NCBI GenBank assembly: GCA_009760855.2
Contig: WPIO01000007.1
Span: forward strand, 7,454,501 to 7,518,500
Direction of reading: 5' to 3'
Origin: Cristatella mucedo
Taxonomy: Eukaryota; Bryozoa; Phylactolaemata; Cristatellidae
Length of the DNA stretch: 64,000 nucleotides
Shown one piece after another: positions 55,205 to 64,000 of the stretch; within the stretch, counting starts at the first letter, position 1; the number at the start of each line of letters is the position of its first letter. Below the pieces are notes generated by a model that was not told where the DNA came from, did not search any database, and saw nothing but the letters and a program-made list of their open reading frames with translations. Made by a program: the position numbers and the translations under genes.

Positions 55205-55745
55205 GAATATCATATATTCCGAACAATCGTAGGAGAAACGACCGAGAAGCAGATCGCCAGCGTCACTTTTTCGATTGGGTTTTTCTCAAGCGCTCCGCGT
55301 CACGAGAGATTGTATCGACGATGGTGATCCCTCTGCCTGGTGCACAGAGCCGAGGCGGAGAAGAGTCCGAGACACGAGGCAGCGCCGCCCGCCCGCCCCC
55401 ACCGCTCTGGCTGGCGCTCTTCGTGGCTTCGACACGATGGTGGTTTGAGGGGAAAGGGGTAAAGACGTGGCGAGAACGCTGGCCGGTGGAGCACGAATCA
55501 AAGCGACTAAAGGACAGAAGAAGCTGCGAAGACCAGCTCAAGCCCCTGCGGTCTAACACGGCTCAGCTGCCAAGAAATGGCGGCTTAGCCGCCCTCACTC
55601 GGGTGTGGGAAGCGCACTGAGTGCTTTCCAAAAAGCCACCCGGTCTCACGCTGTGCTGCTTGAGCGAGCGAGGCCTTACCGGCTGAACCGCCAAGCCAGG
55701 GCAGGGCTCGTTCGCCCTGTGCTGCGCTGGCGTGTGTCGTGCGAC

Positions 55746-55748
<3 letters not shown>
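55205..55748. other. GC-rich unassigned sequence
   Basis: Open frames of about 100 codons in several frames; no recognised exon. Confidence 0.3.
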
Positions 55749-55824
<76 letters not shown>

Positions 55825-55837
55825 TCTCTCTCTCTGT
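55749..55837. repeat. (CT)n microsatellite
   Basis: About 89 bp of CT with one TTC interruption near the right end. Confidence 0.97.
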
Positions 55838-56362
55838 CGAGGCCACAGCTGCGCGAGTTCTGTCACATACGTTGCTACAGTGGCTGAGACCGCGATCGCC
55901 AAACGCCGGCTCTACGCTAGGCACACTCGTCTCGATCGATACGTACTTTCTAGAGGATGCGCTACTGCGCGGTTGGCCGCCGCCGCTGCTAGATGCGCAT
56001 CCCCGGCGCACGGTGTGCGGCCGTCCGCGCTCTTCTCGTGGGTACGCCTGCGGAAGGGTACGAGGCGGCCCCTTAGCAGCGCTGCTCTGACAGCATCGGC
56101 GGTGCAGGCGCTGTCACGCCGGGACGTCGCAATGCACGTCAGCAGAAACCGTAGTGGACGCTCTTCGCGTTAAGAGCAGTCTACGAGCAAGCGGCGAGCC
56201 CAACCGTGGCTCCACGAGCTGCCGCGTCGCGTGCCGAACGAAAGCTCGTCTCGCGCGTGCGTGCGTACGGCCTCGCTGCAGCAGACGTGCGATTACTCGG
56301 ATCGATGAAGCTCTCGCTGCGCCACGCCTCCTCTAATCACCTCTTCGGCGCTTTCGTCCTAG

Positions 56363-57769
56363 GAAGCGGGTACTCGAAGCTACGATTCGCACAAATGGCT
56401 CAAGAGGAAAGAGCGCTCCGGTAAGGAGTGGGCACAGGAGGAGGAGCAGCAGCAGCAGCAGCAGGAGCAGGAAGAGGAGGAGGAGGAGTTCACGCGCGGC
56501 CCGATTGGCTTGCCTCGCCTCGCTGCGGTGACGAGAGATAAGCTCAAGGAATCGATGCTCGAGTACACGCGCAAAATGGCGCAATTTAAAAACGCGCAGG
56601 GCCTGTACCTTCAAGGCAGCGGCGCAGTCGTCGGCCGGGCAGCTGCCGCTGATGCCGCCGCCGCCGCCCCCGTTGCCGCCTCGAGTGCGTCGCGACTTGC
56701 TCGCTATCGCCGTTCGGAGCCGGATGCAGGCGGCATGCAGGTCGACGAGAGACGGTCACTGCGGCACCCAGGTGCCGCCGTCGCTGCGGGCCACTCGGCG
56801 GCCGCAGAAGGGGCATCGAGCGTTTCGAACGCAGCCGACTCGTCGCCGCCGTCCGACGACGGCAGGACGCGGCGCAGCCTGGCGCACGCGCTGTCGCAGA
56901 TGCTGACAACTTCGGCGACGGCAATCAAGGTCGACGGTAAAGGCTTGAACCGCCCCGCCGCCGCCGCCGCCGCGCGGCCGATCTCAGCGCGAGGCAGCAC
57001 GCCGAACTCGAAGCGGACTCGGGCGGCCGATCGGCCGCCGGACCGCCCAGCCGGACCGCCAGCCTCGGAGCGCGCGGCGGCCGCAGCGAGCGGCGAGCCA
57101 GCGCGTGGTACGGCGCCCCAGGCCGCGAGCGCGTCCGAGCCGGGCGCGGCGATCCTTCGGTCGCTGCGCCCGGCTGGACGCGGCGCCGCGGCGGCCGAGG
57201 AGGAGGAGGAGGAGGCGGCGGCTTCCGGTGACGAGCGCGTCTTCGAGGTAGCGCCGGACGAGCGACACTCTCTCGGATACCTGCTGCTCGGCTTTCTGCC
57301 CGGCGGCCACGTCTCGGACGACGGCGGCCGCGGTGGCCGCGGCCGCCGCCGCGAGGCCCGAAACAGGCGCATGCGAGTGCCCGAGCCCTCGCTATGCGCC
57401 ATCGCCGAGGACGAGGAGCCGGCCGCCGCCGCCGTCGGCCGGCCGCCGCCGCCAGCGGCGGCGCGCGCGCCCGCCTTGCCGCGCCTGCTCGGCGTCATTC
57501 CCGAGGCGACCGACGCGACCGTTGACGCCGAGCTGCAAGCGGCCTGGAGGCGGCAGAGGAGGCGCGGCGCGCTGCTGCGCCTCATCAATGCCGCGTCTGG
57601 CTCCTCCTCCTCCTCCTCCTCCTCGCAGTCGCACGAAGTGTCCAAGTACATGACGGCGTACGCTCGAAAGAAGCTGCAAAAGCTGCCCGCCATCAAAGCG
57701 GCGTCCGGCGGCGGCGGCGGCGGCGGCGACGACTTGACCGGCGGCGGTCGACTGGTGGCGAGATCGTAG
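56363..57769 (+). CDS. Gene C, large terminal exon: low-complexity, Ala/Arg/Glu-rich protein
   Basis: The frame opens directly after an acceptor (CGGCGCTTTCGTCCTAG, AG at 56361-56362, phase 0) and runs 468 codons to TAG at 57767-57769. It starts with YDSHKWLKRKERSGKEWAQ, then a Glu/Gln run (EEEQQQQQQEQEEEEEE), then an ordered-looking segment (FTRGPIGLPRLAAVTRDKLK, ESMLEYTRKMAQFKNAQG). After that it is mostly disordered, with Ala, Glu, Ser and Gly runs, containing islands such as DERHSLGYLLLGFLPGGHV and HEVSKYMTAYARKKLQKLP. Those islands, with normal use of AAG, AAA, TAC and ATC codons, argue that this strand is the coding one although the minus strand is also open (56704-57786). A GTAAGG at 56421 could be a donor, making 56363-56420 a short exon instead. 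There is no signal peptide or membrane segment. The family is not recognised. Confidence 0.5.
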   Translation, partial: EAGTRSYDSHKWLKRKERSGKEWAQEEEQQQQQQEQEEEEEEFTRGPIGLPRLAAVTRDKLKESMLEYTRKMAQFKNAQGLYLQGSGAVVGRAAAADAAAAAPVAASSASRLARYRRSEPDAGGMQVDERRSLRHPGAAVAAGHSAAAEGASSVSNAADSSPPSDDGRTRRSLAHALSQMLTTSATAIKVDGKGLNRPAAAAAARPISARGSTPNSKRTRAADRPPDRPAGPPASERAAAAASGEPARGTAPQAASASEPGAAILRSLRPAGRGAAAAEEEEEEAAASGDERVFEVAPDERHSLGYLLLGFLPGGHVSDDGGRGGRGRRREARNRRMRVPEPSLCAIAEDEEPAAAAVGRPPPPAAARAPALPRLLGVIPEATDATVDAELQAAWRRQRRRGALLRLINAASGSSSSSSSSQSHEVSKYMTAYARKKLQKLPAIKAASGGGGGGGDDLTGGGRLVARS

Positions 57770-58799
57770 CGCCGCCGCCGCCCCACGAGGCCGACGCCTC
57801 ATAAGTGCGGGCGGCGTTGCGGCGCGGCTTTTTCTGCGGGCGGCAGCGCTATCAGGGTTGGGCGGCGCCAGCGACGCTTTCGCGACTTGACGCCTGCCGA
57901 TTCCGAACGCCATATAGTGCGCGGCGCCGTGCGGCGACGGATCTAGAGATTCGGGCTATGTTCGCGTGCGCACCTGAATACATTGCGGCCCATGCATTGC
58001 CGACTCGAGCTTTCGCGGTGGTGCGTGAGCTTGTGTCGTACGGCTCGTGCGGCCGGAGTTCCACGACGCCAGGCATGGGGCGTCCGCGACAGCTTCTTTA
58101 CCGAAGCACGGCGACGGCCAGCGACTGCGGGCAGGCGGGCAGGCGGGCCGCGCCCGCCTGCCGCGGATCGCCGCCGTACCAATCTGACTGCAGTATCAGA
58201 ATGAAGTGCCTAGCGTCACCAAAAGCGCGACAGCGACGACTTTTAATTTAGCAAAAAATCCATCGGACAAAGAGGTCTGCTAGCCAAGACGCGGCCGTCG
58301 CCGTCGCGAGGAAGCGAGGGCGAAGCGCAATTAGCGCCAATTCGCATCAAAAGTGGCCGCGCGTGCGCGACAAAAAGAGAAGGAGCGCCGGAGCGCGAAT
58401 CGCAGAAATAGACTTCGCGCGCGCCGCCTTAGCGATCGCGCGCTGCGCAGTCTCCCGAGTCTCGCGAGAGAGGAAAGTTGGTCGCACTTGAACGAAAATC
58501 GGGTCGCGAGGCGCGGCCTCGTTGTCGACTCAGCCGGCGTCTCGTTCTCCCGAAAAGCGAGCGCCTCGGGCTTCGCCGCGACTGGCTGACATTCGCCGCA
58601 GTCACGCCCTAGCGCTCGGCGTGTGGACGAGGCTGCGGCAACGTTGCGACCGCGCACCAGTCTAGGCAGCGTCGTCTAATTGCGCTAAATACAACGCACG
58701 GAAAGAATGTCCTGCCCCTTTTTGTGGCAAAATGGCCCATCTGCGCTGTAAATGGTTGACGCCGTCTGGCGGACATCTGGTCTTAGTGCAGCCGCGTCT
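57770..58799. other. GC-rich 3' flank of gene C
   Basis: Probably 3' untranslated region grading into intergenic sequence. Open frames up to 148 codons are unsupported. G+C falls after about 58680. Confidence 0.35.
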
Positions 58800-58980
58800 G
58801 CTATTAAACTTAAAGTCCCTGTAGACAGTGCCATCAGTTTTTCCCCTGACAAAGCCTAGAGTTCACTGGCGATCGCTGTCAAGACGTTCTCTCACTTGAT
58901 TGCGTTTACAGGAAGCTGATTATCCACTTATTTCTCACAGCATTACCTCCATGAAAATTGCCACCCTTTAGATGTTTATT
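58800..58980 (+). pseudogene. LINE family A, C-terminal block fragment, old
   Basis: AAAGTCCCTGTAGACAGTGC, AAAGCCTAGAGTTCACTGGC and TTATTTCTCACAGCATTA align base by base with the family block (AAATCCTTTGGAGACCGTGC ... TTTATCACAGCATTTA). It is truncated before the tail. Confidence 0.7.
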
Positions 58981-59929
58981 TCTTGCTGATTTGGTGAATT
59001 ACATCACAAATTAACTAACTAACTAACACGCTTCCTTTCCACTATTCAAAAACAGCCTAGCAACAGATTTAGTTCCGCTAGGAAGCCGTAAAAACATATT
59101 TTTATTATTGCTATCACGAGATGGGTATTCAGCAAGTGGTTAAGATGTGTATAGTATACAAGGTCCCGAAGGAGAGTGGTTAACGTTCGGGTCGTATTTT
59201 ACTTTTCATGGTTTGGGATATCGTTATTTCATTAAGATGACTCAACCACTCGTTATGAAATCAAACCAGATTACTAAGCTTGGCCGTTTAAGGTTTGTAC
59301 GACAGGCGCGGATTCAAAGTGGATGTGAAAATGTTGCACTTTTTCCCTTTCAGATACCACACTATAAATTTATAGCATAGTAAATCAGTTCTCAACCTAA
59401 AGATTTAAAAATTTAGGAAAGTGCAACAGAACTTTGAATGTATGAGCAAGAAATAGGGTTACTTTCAGGGAGCAGGATAAACAAATAATAGATTGCTTAT
59501 GCATTTAAGTTTTTACTCGCGTTTAATGCATGCCATATTTGACCGGAATTTGTATTTATTACCTGCCCCCTCAACGAGAACCTCAAGGCTTGGCAATTGC
59601 CACCGAACGTTTTCTAGAGTATAAAATTTAAAGTTTTATTCCTGCCTAATGTATGTCGATCCGGTTAATAATATTGATAGTCGCAACTCAAGACAACACT
59701 TGGCATGCTACGTATATGGCATGTCCGGCTAATCAGGTGTTTCACAAGGCTTAGACAGGAGATACGCATCCCAGGTGGCAGTTTAGTCTGCCACCGCGTC
59801 TACTGAGGTATTGTATAGTGGTCGCAGTATGATAATCATAAGCCAAATTTTCACCAATTTTAGTTCACTGAAATGGCCGCCATTAGTTTTTTGGGTTTTC
59901 TTTTATGGCCGTGACCCCCAAAGTAATTG
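58981..59929. other. Unassigned AT-rich sequence
   Basis: No coding or repeat signature that I can support. Confidence 0.35.
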
Positions 59930-61430
59930 TGCTGACATAATAGACTTACTAGAACTTGAGCAACTACCACGCAGTCTCCCTTCTACCACTCCTATCAAAG
60001 ACACCGGAACGGGTCATGGCGGACCTGCCGAACTCCTGTTGAAACTACAAACCTTGCTAGGAAGTTCCAGTCTGGCTTTGGGGCTAGTCACACCACAGAA
60101 TCAGCATTGCATAGGGTGTACAACGACCTACTTAGGAATACAGACGTAGGTAGAGTGTCTCTGCTGATTTTGCTCAATCTTTCCGCAGCTTTTGATACTA
60201 TCGAACATACAGTTCTTCTAGAGCGCTTCTCATCTCGCCTGGGCATCACTGGCACTTCTCTGCAATGGTTTAGGTTCTATCTCAATGGGAGACTCCAGAG
60301 TATTAACGTGAATGGACCAAGATCATCCGAGGTACCTCTGAAATATGAGATACCTCAGGGCTCCGAGCTAGCTCCGCTTCTTTTCCCTGTTTATACTCTC
60401 ACTCTTGCTGATGTGATTGCCAAGCACAATCTAGGCTTTCACTTTTATGCAGATGACACTCAGTTGTACCATTGCTTTGATCCTTCTCAGCCTTCGAGCA
60501 TCTCGAATTCTCTCAACTCAATTGCTGCATGTATTCATGACATCCGAACATGGATAGCAGCAAATTTTCTTGAACTAATCGATGACAAAAATAACTTATT
60601 AGTTATGGGCAAACCCAATGTGATTCAGAAATTGGAAAGGCTAACGCACAAAATTGGCTCTGCAAGCTAATCTCCTGTCGAGTCAGCTCGAAATCTAGGT
60701 GTCATGTTCCAAAGTGACCTCTCGTTTGACGACCACATCAGCTCCACACTAAAGTCTGCCTACTTTTAAATACATAACATTGCTAAAATTATGGCTTGTT
60801 TAGATAAGGATACTACGTCTTAGTTGGTCTATCCATTTGTGGCATCCCGTCTTGGCTTCTGTAACTCACTGCTTGCTGGCCTTCTGGCATTTGCAATCAG
60901 GCGATAACAGCTGGTGCAAAACTCCGTAGCTAGGCTTGTCTGTCGTGAGCGTTGCGGTTGCCACATCACACCACTTCCTGCAGACCTGTACTAGCTCCCA
61001 GTCAAGCAACGGATTGACTTCAAGGTTTTGTCGCTCACTTTTAGGTCACTTCATTATTTGGCTCCAGCCTATCTCTCAGATCTACTCCCCCACCAGGCCA
61101 AACATCGTACCACCCGCTTTTCGGAATCCAACAGTATACCAATACCTCGTACAAACCTGAAATCCTTCGGAGACCGTGCATTTAATTCGTATGCTCCCAA
61201 AGCCTGGAACTCACTCCCGACTTGCGTCAGAACATCCCCTGACTTGACCATAGTTAAAATGAACTTAAAACACACCTATTTAGGACAGCATTTAGTGGGT
61301 CCATGTTATTCGTTTTTTATGTGCTCATGCGTGCTGACGTTGTGCATGGTGCCACTCACTGCACTTGCATTCTGACTCTGTGCACGTTACCTCTAACCAT
61401 GTTATTCATGTTGTTTATAAAATCCGATCA
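59930..61430 (+). pseudogene. LINE family A (L2/CR1-type), most complete reverse-transcriptase copy
   Basis: Starting around 59975 in broken frames, the coding part becomes continuous at 60107-60668: LLILLNLSAAFDTIEHTVLL, LGITGTSLQWFRFYLNGRLQ, SSEVPLKYEIPQGSELAPLL, FHFYADDTQLYHCFDPSQPS. The catalytic YADD is intact, while the usual PQGS(V)LGP has become PQGSELAP. After the stop at 60668 the C-terminal region continues with stops and shifts to SFGDRAFNSYAPKAWNSLPT at about 61150-61230 and the 3' untranslated region, ending without the usual ATT tail near 61420. Such proteins nick the target, reverse transcribe from the element's 3' end and insert truncated copies, which explains the many fragments here. 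This copy is inactive, but its sequence is closest to the presumed ancestor. Confidence 0.92.
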
Positions 61431-63310
61431 CCGCAAAGAGCACTAGGTCAAGTGCCAGTCCGGGAGGGAGTAGCTAAGGAGATGGTTGATCGTTGATTTC
61501 GGCATTTTTGAATTGTGCATCTGTGATTAGACTATATTTATATAGGTGCTGCACTAGGCCTTAGCTAGGATGAATTGGTGTGATGTACATTAGTCTCTGC
61601 AATCCAGTTGATGGACTGTTATTCCTGATCTTTTGTACACTTTCTCGAGATTTTGTTTAGAATTCATCTTTTTGTATTATCTGCATTAAACAATAAGCGA
61701 TCGCGATCTGGTCAATACCATACGAAGGAGTGCTTAGTTAGATGCACAATTGATTATAACTCCACCTCCTGTGATTGATCTCTGGATATGACGGAAGAAA
61801 AGCCTTTCAGAGTAGCATTAGTTATCTTTAGTTAATTGGTCGATTTCAGCCAGGTCTTAGTCAAAGGAAACAGATCAAGAGCGTCATCAATAATCACGTC
61901 CCATATCACTAGTGGGTATTGCACCTTGAACACACATGCCATACGCAGGCTTTAGGATTGGCAGCCATGTTTATTGTAGGTTCGATGACCACCCAGATAG
62001 TTTTGCAAAGCTGTACTTGAGCGTTCGAGAACTAGGCGGCTCGAGAGAAAATACTTGAAATACCGAACCTGCAAGCCTTACACTCTCTCTTGCTAGGAAT
62101 GGGCTTGCTGCAAGCGATTTTCAATTCACAAATTCTAGGTGTAGCAGCAGAAATCAAGAATTCAATTGTACGACAATAGTGAAATTGTATTAGGCATGCT
62201 CGATCGATCGAGGCCAAACAGTAAGGTCGCCGAGAACCTGCCAAGCTGTAGTAGCAGCCAGCTTTGGTGGGTAAGCAAAGGCCTGCAGAGCATCGAGGGA
62301 ACGCATGTGTGACTGTACAGCGGTCACAAGCAGCAAGTATTTTAGCGTCCACGGGTCATAATTTCTTGCCTGCTACGCTCCAAATCTAAACAGATACGAT
62401 TTAAACTGGTCTTAGCTGCACCAGTTTCCGTATTTGACACTCTCAAGAATTTATAGGCGGCAACTTGCTTACCGTCAAGCCTAGCTACAATAGTCATAGA
62501 GCTGCCAAATTTTGTAAGGCAGTTGCTCACATCACTGAGTCGCCATCTTCAGCTGCTCTCTACTTACGCTCGCTGCCTTCGTTTTTAAGAGAGCTGTTCT
62601 GCTGCTAACCATCGAACATGGTTTGAAAGTCACTCGGACGCTTACTGCAACTCGAAAAACTCTTTAATGCTAAATGCGTCGAGACTGTATTGAGTCAGTG
62701 GGGATATAGGCACGCTATTTACAGGTAAGGTTGTATATTCTAGTGCATCTCACACATCTGTCCATATCCTTTACTAGTACATGTATGTACATGCAGGTTT
62801 CTAGGCCCATACATATATATGCTCTAGTGTATGTATTAACACAGATACATGTGGGCGTGACCACGCCCCCAATGCTGTCCTGCCACAGCCGGACTCACAC
62901 CACTCCACCCGGACGACGGGCGTGTCGAGTACCGCCTCATTAGGTGTATCAGTTGGACAGTATCGGCTAACTTTATTGGATTTATTGGGAACGGGTCAGT
63001 TGTGGTCACGTGACCGGCTAGCAATGCAGCCGAGAACTTTCTGTTTGCCCACCGGCCTGTGTGGACGTTATCCCCCTCTCTATTTTTCTCTTCTCTCTGC
63101 GCGTTCCGGAGCTGCTTCTACGACGGCCACCGATTCATCCGTATGTACCCCAGCTCGCTTCGAGTTTGCCTGCGTACGATACAATACAGCCGTCGTCGTC
63201 AGCACCACAAATCGCTTGTGGGGGCGACGTTCATCTTCGTCGTCGAGCCGCCGCCATCTGCGTGCGAGCCCCGACATATGCACGTGCATGTAAGCACGTA
63301 TTCACACTCA
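61431..63310. other. Unassigned sequence
   Basis: The AT-rich part shows nothing recognisable. From 62860 to 63300 it is GC-richer with 100-150-codon frames in all three plus frames, unsupported by domains or splice sites. Confidence 0.35.
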
Positions 63311-63511
63311 TGCACCACCCGAACACACACACAAGCTCTTCAGCCTGTGCTTGAGATACATGTACTCTCACTAAAAGTGTTCTGGCTTGAACACACAAAC
63401 TCTATGAGCATCGCACACGCAACCGAATGCATGCGCGAACGCACGAATGCAAACACACACGCACGCACAGACGCACGCACACACACACACACACAAGCAC
63501 ACTCGCACACA
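63311..63511. repeat. CA-rich region with (CA)n and CGCA repeats
   Basis: Scattered ACACAC and ACGCACGC units become a CA run at 63476-63496. Confidence 0.85.
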
Positions 63512-63519
63512 AAATAACG

Positions 63520-64000
63520 AACTGTGAATCTGTCAGAAATAGCGATCTCACATCGTGCAGCTAAGCTTGTCTGTCGTGAGCATCGCAGTCGCCATAGCAC
63601 ACGACTTCTTGCCGACCTACACTGGCTCCCAATTAAGCAGCATATCGATATCAAGGTTCTGTCACTTTTTTGTAGGTCCTTCATTCTCTGGCTTCAGCCT
63701 ACCTTAGCGGAACTACTCCCTCAGCAGGCTAGCATCTTACCACATTCTCAAACTAATCGTTTAGCAACACATCGTCCAAGCCTTGCATCCTTTCGGAGAC
63801 CTCGCCTTTAGTTCCTATGCTCCCAAAAACTGGAACTCACACTCGACGGACGTCACACATTCCCTGACGACAAAAGAAAAACACTAAAAAAAGCACTTAT
63901 TTGTCACAGCCTTTGGCGTGTCCTTGTGATTCGTTCTTTTCGCTCATGCTTGCTGCCGCTGTGCATGCTGCCACTAACCATCTTTGCATGCTGACCTTGC
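63520..64000 (+). pseudogene. LINE family A, C-terminal region, running off the window
   Basis: The frame SHRAAKLVCREHRSRHSTRL, LADLHWLPIKQHIDIKVLSL is the well-preserved C-terminal block. Then comes FSSYAPKNWNSHSTDVTH and the 3' untranslated region up to the window end. The tail is outside the window. Confidence 0.9.

Noticed and set aside
56704-57786. 360-codon minus-strand frame opposite the gene C exon
   Set aside because: Mirror of a GC-rich coding exon. The plus strand has the splice acceptor and more protein-like islands. Kept as an open question in the findings.

Overview
This window looks like nuclear DNA of an invertebrate animal. There are no operons, no ribosome-binding-site-led genes and no dense coding. 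Instead there are isolated exons with canonical GT/AG splice signals separated by many kilobases, several kinds of retrotransposon debris, tRNA-derived SINEs, long dinucleotide microsatellites, and blocks rich in G+C and CpG around the exons. I cannot name the species. A lophotrochozoan (for example a flatworm) would fit, but that is a guess from overall character, not from a marker gene.

Likely host genes, all on the plus strand: (A) a single-pass membrane protein, with a transmembrane exon at 7670-7912 and a proline-rich terminal exon at 19347-20447; (B) a second single-pass membrane protein of the same architecture, with a possible stalk exon at 31626-31725, a transmembrane exon at 37285-37473 and a terminal exon at 45667-46713; (C) a low-complexity protein, with a possible internal exon at 51691-51848 and a large terminal exon at 56363-57769. 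The transmembrane exons of A and B are both phase 1-1, both put a basic stretch after the membrane segment, and both gene models end in one long phase-0 terminal exon. Each model carries a PPxY motif. This suggests two related receptor- or adhesion-like genes in tandem, each with at least one connecting exon (phase 1 to 0) that I could not find. None of the three is identified to family.

Most of the remaining sequence is transposable-element wreckage. An L2/CR1-type LINE (family A here) accounts for about 20 fragments on both strands, including endonuclease and reverse-transcriptase pieces at 11160-12634, 13871-15300 and 59930-61430. A second LINE (family B), with an ATTAC-type tail, occurs five times between 32.7 and 45 kb. 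Other elements are an R2-like restriction-endonuclease LINE relic (385-870), a hAT/DUF4371 transposase relic (17335-18165), and three decayed copies of a poorly known element whose protein carries PPLHIKLG-like and GERFHQDI-like motifs (6735-7015, 28740-29560, 52900-53465). At least two tRNA-derived SINE families are present: SINE A with six copies, and SINE B with two copies whose 3' ends resemble the LINE A tail.

Region by region: 0-7 kb holds element relics and unassigned AT-rich sequence. 7-20 kb is gene A, with introns full of LINE, SINE and hAT copies. 20-27 kb is GC-rich flanks, a 131-bp tandem duplication and a CpG-rich block. 27-47 kb is gene B with heavily invaded introns. 47-51 kb is LINE debris. 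51-58.7 kb is the GC-rich gene C region with several microsatellites and a minisatellite. 58.8-64 kb is LINE debris again. I see no CRISPR array, prokaryotic mobile element, rRNA gene or convincing functional tRNA gene.
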